Source: Bacteroidota bacterium
Lineage (GTDB): Bacteria; Bacteroidota; Bacteroidia; JABDFU01
Length of the DNA stretch: 38,074 nucleotides
Direction: 5' to 3'
NCBI GenBank assembly: GCA_013286805.1
Contig: JABDEY010000014.1
Location: 1 to 38,074 of the forward strand
Shown here: piece by piece, positions 35,401 to 38,074 of the stretch
How positions within the stretch are numbered: position 1 is the first letter of the stretch
How the letters are laid out: each line of letters starts with the position of its first letter
Notes under the pieces: model-generated
What the model saw: the letters and a program-made list of their open reading frames with translations, nothing else
Told to the model about the DNA's origin: nothing
Databases searched by the model: none
Position numbers and translations under genes: made by a program

Positions 35401-36777
35401 TTAACAATAAGGCAGTTTAATCAACACATTCGTTCCCTTTCCCAACAAGGAATTCAGCTCAATATAACCCTTGTGCAAATCGACAATTTTTTCTACAAGT
35501 GAGAGGCCGATCCCATGTCCTGCAATTCCATGCGTATTGGAGGCACGGTAGAAAGGTTCAAAAACGTGTTTTAAATCCTGGGGAGAAATGCCCATACCCT
35601 TATCCAGAAATTCCAGAGAAATATTTCTATCCTTTTCATTCGAAGCAATTTTAACGGAAACACTTTTGTCGGAAGAATATTTGCAGGCATTGTCCATCAG
35701 ATTGATAATAGCTGTTTTAAGCAATTGCTCACTTCCGGTAACAGTTAGTTTGCGCTCATCCTCCTCCAGGGAGGAATACTCCACATGAATGGAATACTCC
35801 TTTTGTCTTTTCATCAGTTCATCCCTGCTTTCGAGTATCAATTCATCTACTCTGGCATCCTTCAGTTGAATAGCAGAAGTTTCAAAACTGGTCTGGGCCA
35901 GATCAAACAGCCCGTTTGAAAGTTTACTCATATTGCTAATATCTTCCCGGATGGATTGCAAAACAGTCCTGTATTCAGGTCTGTCGGACTCATTCATAAG
36001 AGCAACATCAATCTGCCCCCCAATAGCGGTCAGGGGTGTTCTTAATTCATGCGAGGCATTTGACACAAAACTGCGCTGCATCTCAAATGCAGCTTCCAGC
36101 TTATGAATCATTTTGTTGAATTCGATCGCCAGTTGTGCAATTTCATCCGTTCCATTTCCTTCATGTATGCGTTTGCTGAGTGTTTTTGAATTGATTTCAC
36201 CTACCTGCTTTACAACATTAGCGATTGGTCTCAATGCCTGACCGGAAAATAAATACCCCGCAAATACACTGACAGATGTGGCGAAAAGCAAACCAATGAT
36301 TAAGATCAGTTTCAGGTTGTTCAGACTCTTTAACCCAATTTCATCAATAGCAGAAGCTATCACGACTACCTGTTCGTCTTTGCCCTTGAATAAAATCCCA
36401 ACCGCCTCCTTTTCTCCATCCCGAAAACGCACTTCACCCTTCAGCCTGATTTCATTCAGTAAACCCAAAGAAGGCGTCTGTGTGGGCTCCTCATCGTTTC
36501 CTGTATAAACTTTCTGATTTGTTTGATTGTAAATGGCAACATTTCCACGTACAGAAACAGATGAAGTATTTTTGTCAATGGCCTTAAGCAATTCACCTGT
36601 TATTCCCTTCATATCAACGAAGCGCTTTGCCGTATTGCCAGACTTGGTTTTAAGCCGGAGATAAGCTGATTCTTCTCTTGTCTTAGCGGAAAAATAATAA
36701 ATGCTGAAGGAGAATATAACCAAAATGGTTATGACAATAAGTGTGAAGCTACTGGTTAGTCTGACACGGATAGTCAT
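35401..36777 (-). CDS. Two-component sensor histidine kinase
   Basis: 458 residues. Membrane helices at about 9-30 and 153-177 enclose a periplasmic sensor of about 120 residues with no recognised fold. A HAMP linker (LRPIANVVKQVGEIN) follows, then the phospho-acceptor region SNASHELRTPL with H243, the N box LMDNACKYS, and the ATP-lid glycines DKGMGIS and GHGIGLSLVEKI. It senses an envelope signal and phosphorylates the regulator encoded upstream. Its ATG overlaps the regulator's TGA by 4 bp (ATGA), which indicates coupled translation. Confidence 0.95.
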   Translation of the reverse strand: MTIRVRLTSSFTLIVITILVIFSFSIYYFSAKTREESAYLRLKTKSGNTAKRFVDMKGITGELLKAIDKNTSSVSVRGNVAIYNQTNQKVYTGNDEEPTQTPSLGLLNEIRLKGEVRFRDGEKEAVGILFKGKDEQVVVIASAIDEIGLKSLNNLKLILIIGLLFATSVSVFAGYLFSGQALRPIANVVKQVGEINSKTLSKRIHEGNGTDEIAQLAIEFNKMIHKLEAAFEMQRSFVSNASHELRTPLTAIGGQIDVALMNESDRPEYRTVLQSIREDISNMSKLSNGLFDLAQTSFETSAIQLKDARVDELILESRDELMKRQKEYSIHVEYSSLEEDERKLTVTGSEQLLKTAIINLMDNACKYSSDKSVSVKIASNEKDRNISLEFLDKGMGISPQDLKHVFEPFYRASNTHGIAGHGIGLSLVEKIVDLHKGYIELNSLLGKGTNVLIKLPYC

Positions 36778-37463
36778 TCTTCTTCTTTTATGATATACCC
36801 CAGACCAAACTGGGTATGAATAAGTTTCGCAGCGAACGCTCTGTCAATTTTCTTCCGGAGAAAGTTAATGTAAACATCTATTACATTCGTTTCCAAATCA
36901 AGTTTGGTTTCCCATATTTTTTCCGCTATTTCAGCTTTGGAAATAACTCTCCCCCTATTCAACAGCAGATATTCAAACAATGTAAATTCTTTCGCTGTAA
37001 GTGCTATTTTTTTACCCGCACGTTTTACTGTTTTACTATTCCTGTCCAGTTCAAGATCAGCAATCAGCAGCAAGGAGGTTTGCGTATTTTCAGTTTTAAA
37101 ACGTTTTATCAAAGACCTGATTCTGATAAGCAATTCCTGAAACTCAAAAGGTTTAGTCAGATAATCATTCGTACCTAATTCAAATCCCTTTACCTTGTCA
37201 TCTATTGTTCCCAGGGCAGATAACATGAGGATTGGTGTTTTCAAATTCTGGCTTCTCAGGTGTTTGCATATTTCAAAGCCATTCACATTTGGCAGCTTAA
37301 TATCCAATATGACGGCGTCGTATTGATGTGCCAAAGCCATTTTTTGCCCCGAAAAACCATCCTTGCATACATCAGCCTCAAACTCGTACGCCTCCAATCC
37401 CTTTTTGACAAAAGTTGCTACTTTGGGCTCATCTTCGATAATCAACACTTTATAATTTTCCAT
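36774..37463 (-). CDS. OmpR-family response regulator
   Basis: 229 residues from the ATG at 37463; the ORF track starts four codons earlier at a TTG. The receiver domain has the acidic pair IIEDE, the phospho-acceptor D54 in AVILDIKLP, and K near LTKPFEF; the DNA-binding winged helix covers the last 100 residues (IALTAKEFTLFEYLLLNRG, NVIDVYINFLRKKID). It is the first gene of an operon with its kinase and a DUF2461 protein. A lone TATATTTG on the minus strand (37538-37531) may be its -7 box. Target genes are unknown; neighbouring efflux and surface genes are candidates only by proximity. Confidence 0.95.
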   Translation of the reverse strand: MENYKVLIIEDEPKVATFVKKGLEAYEFEADVCKDGFSGQKMALAHQYDAVILDIKLPNVNGFEICKHLRSQNLKTPILMLSALGTIDDKVKGFELGTNDYLTKPFEFQELLIRIRSLIKRFKTENTQTSLLLIADLELDRNSKTVKRAGKKIALTAKEFTLFEYLLLNRGRVISKAEIAEKIWETKLDLETNVIDVYINFLRKKIDRAFAAKLIHTQFGLGYIIKEEE

Positions 37464-37530
37464 AATTACATGCAAAGACGAAACTAAATTTCTGCAAGCC
37501 TGAATCCAATTAAACTAATCAATACCAAAA

Positions 37531-37538
37531 CAAATATA
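37531..37538 (-). promoter_or_regulatory. Possible -7 element of the two-component operon
   Basis: TATATTTG on the minus strand is an exact TAnnTTTG match, about 68 bp before the regulator ATG. No well-spaced TTG lies upstream. The surrounding 37476-37676 is AT-rich and contains nothing else I can identify. Confidence 0.35.
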
Positions 37539-37676
37539 ACCACAAAATAACAAAATCATATATACCTCATTAACAAATACATAAAATAATAATTTAATGT
37601 AATTTTAATTACTTTTTAATTTACCTTTAACCGATAGCTGATCGAGACTAAATTTAATTCGCAAAAAAATTCAGGG

Positions 37677-37904
37677 ATGTCCCTTCTTCATTCAACTTAT
37701 TTCTTCTGCCTCCTTGCATTCTTAATAGCACATATTCTGTTATCATTTTGGTTCGCAAAGTTGCAGTATGTTAAAGAAAACTACAATAAAAAATTCCTGA
37801 GATGTTTTGTTGAAAGGGTTAGATTTGAAACTACGTTTTTGTTTTCTGGTTTGCTGGCACTTGCTTTAACAGGCATTTGGTCGCTGCTGCAGCTCTTTCT
37901 ATAA
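37677..37904 (+). CDS. Small two-helix membrane protein, unknown
   Basis: 75 residues, with hydrophobic helices at about 8-27 (YFFCLLAFLIAHILLSFWF) and 52-74 (TTFLFSGLLALALTGIWSLL) joined by a basic loop (RCFVERVRFE). The length, ATG start and clean two-helix pattern suggest a real gene, but I recognise no family. It is convergent with the E1 gene, and its stop codon lies in the first unit of a 19-bp tandem duplication. Confidence 0.55.
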   Translation: MSLLHSTYFFCLLAFLIAHILLSFWFAKLQYVKENYNKKFLRCFVERVRFETTFLFSGLLALALTGIWSLLQLFL

Positions 37905-37938
37905 ATCAGGTCGATCAATATAAATCAGGTCGATCAAT
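37901..37938. repeat. 19-bp perfect tandem duplication
   Basis: ATAAATCAGGTCGATCAAT occurs at 37901-37919 and again, identically, at 37920-37938. The first unit holds the stop of the small membrane protein gene, the second holds the stop of the opposing E1 gene. Confidence 0.9.
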
Positions 37939-38074
37939 AACCCAGTACTTCCCCAATCAGCCGCCCAACCTTCCCTGCATTGGGAAGCATCCTTGCTTCA
38001 AGAATGGAATTCAGCGGAATTGCCGGAAGATTTTCGGAACCCATGCAGCGCACCGGAGCATCCAGAAATTCAAA
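37934..38074 (-). CDS. 2-oxoacid dehydrogenase E1 component, C-terminal end (partial)
   Basis: Not in the ORF track because it is cut by the window edge. The minus strand reads FEFLDAPVRCMGSENLPAIP, then SILEARMLPNAGKVGRLIG and ends EVLGY at a TGA at 37936-37934. FEFLDAPV followed by a PNxxKV segment is the C-terminal signature of the transketolase-like beta half of thiamine-dependent 2-oxoacid dehydrogenases, which decarboxylate pyruvate or branched-chain keto acids. In this phylum it may be a fused alpha-beta E1; only 46 residues are visible. Confidence 0.75.
   Translation of the reverse strand, partial: FEFLDAPVRCMGSENLPAIPLNSILEARMLPNAGKVGRLIGEVLGY

Overview
The window comes from a member of the Bacteroidota, most likely the Chitinophagales/Sphingobacteriales side of the phylum. 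The evidence is seven secreted proteins with type IX secretion system (T9SS) type A C-terminal sorting domains, a GldC gliding/T9SS protein, an rpsF-rpsR-rplI operon without clear Shine-Dalgarno sequences, and several TTTG/TTG-N19-20-TAnnTTTG promoters, the -33/-7 type of this phylum. GC content is moderate. I see no rRNA, tRNA, CRISPR array or prophage.

Layout. 1-1402: tail of an unidentified gene, an IS1595-family transposase gene, and beside it the decayed C-terminus of a second, diverged IS1595 transposase. 1550-2620 (-): OsmC-type peroxiredoxin and a TIP30-like NAD(P)-binding protein in the same frame. 2794-4073 (+): promoter and rpsF-rpsR-rplI, with the last 21 bp of rplI tandemly duplicated. 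4113-5526: gldC (-) and a divergent membrane-anchored coiled-coil protein (+). 5809-15141 (-): a tightly packed RND efflux operon (pump, adaptor, TolC-like channel) whose last gene is a 1198-residue outer-membrane protein. 15248-26618 (+): T9SS cargo proteins, interrupted by a Gly/Tyr-rich secreted protein, a glutathionylspermidine-synthase-like ATP-grasp enzyme and a lipoprotein. 26759-32997 (-): a T9SS beta-propeller protein, an ABC-2 exporter pair with an 18-bp tandem repeat at the permease start, and another T9SS protein with a good intrinsic terminator. 33159-34535 (+): a T9SS protein with an NlpC/P60-like pattern. 34701-37463 (-): response regulator, sensor kinase and a DUF2461 protein in one operon. 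37677-38074: a small membrane ORF and the 3' end of a 2-oxoacid dehydrogenase E1 gene.

Most notable: a roughly 100-bp structured repeat occurs four times (5634, 26627, 29471, 34566), always in the same orientation and always just beyond the stop codon of a leftward gene. Its four short arms can fold either as two tandem hairpins or as one nested hairpin, and the outer pairing is kept through paired changes. Other points of interest are an M43 (pappalysin-like) protease that has lost two of its three zinc ligands, the 18-bp start-stop repeat at the ABC permease, and tandem duplications at the ends of genes.
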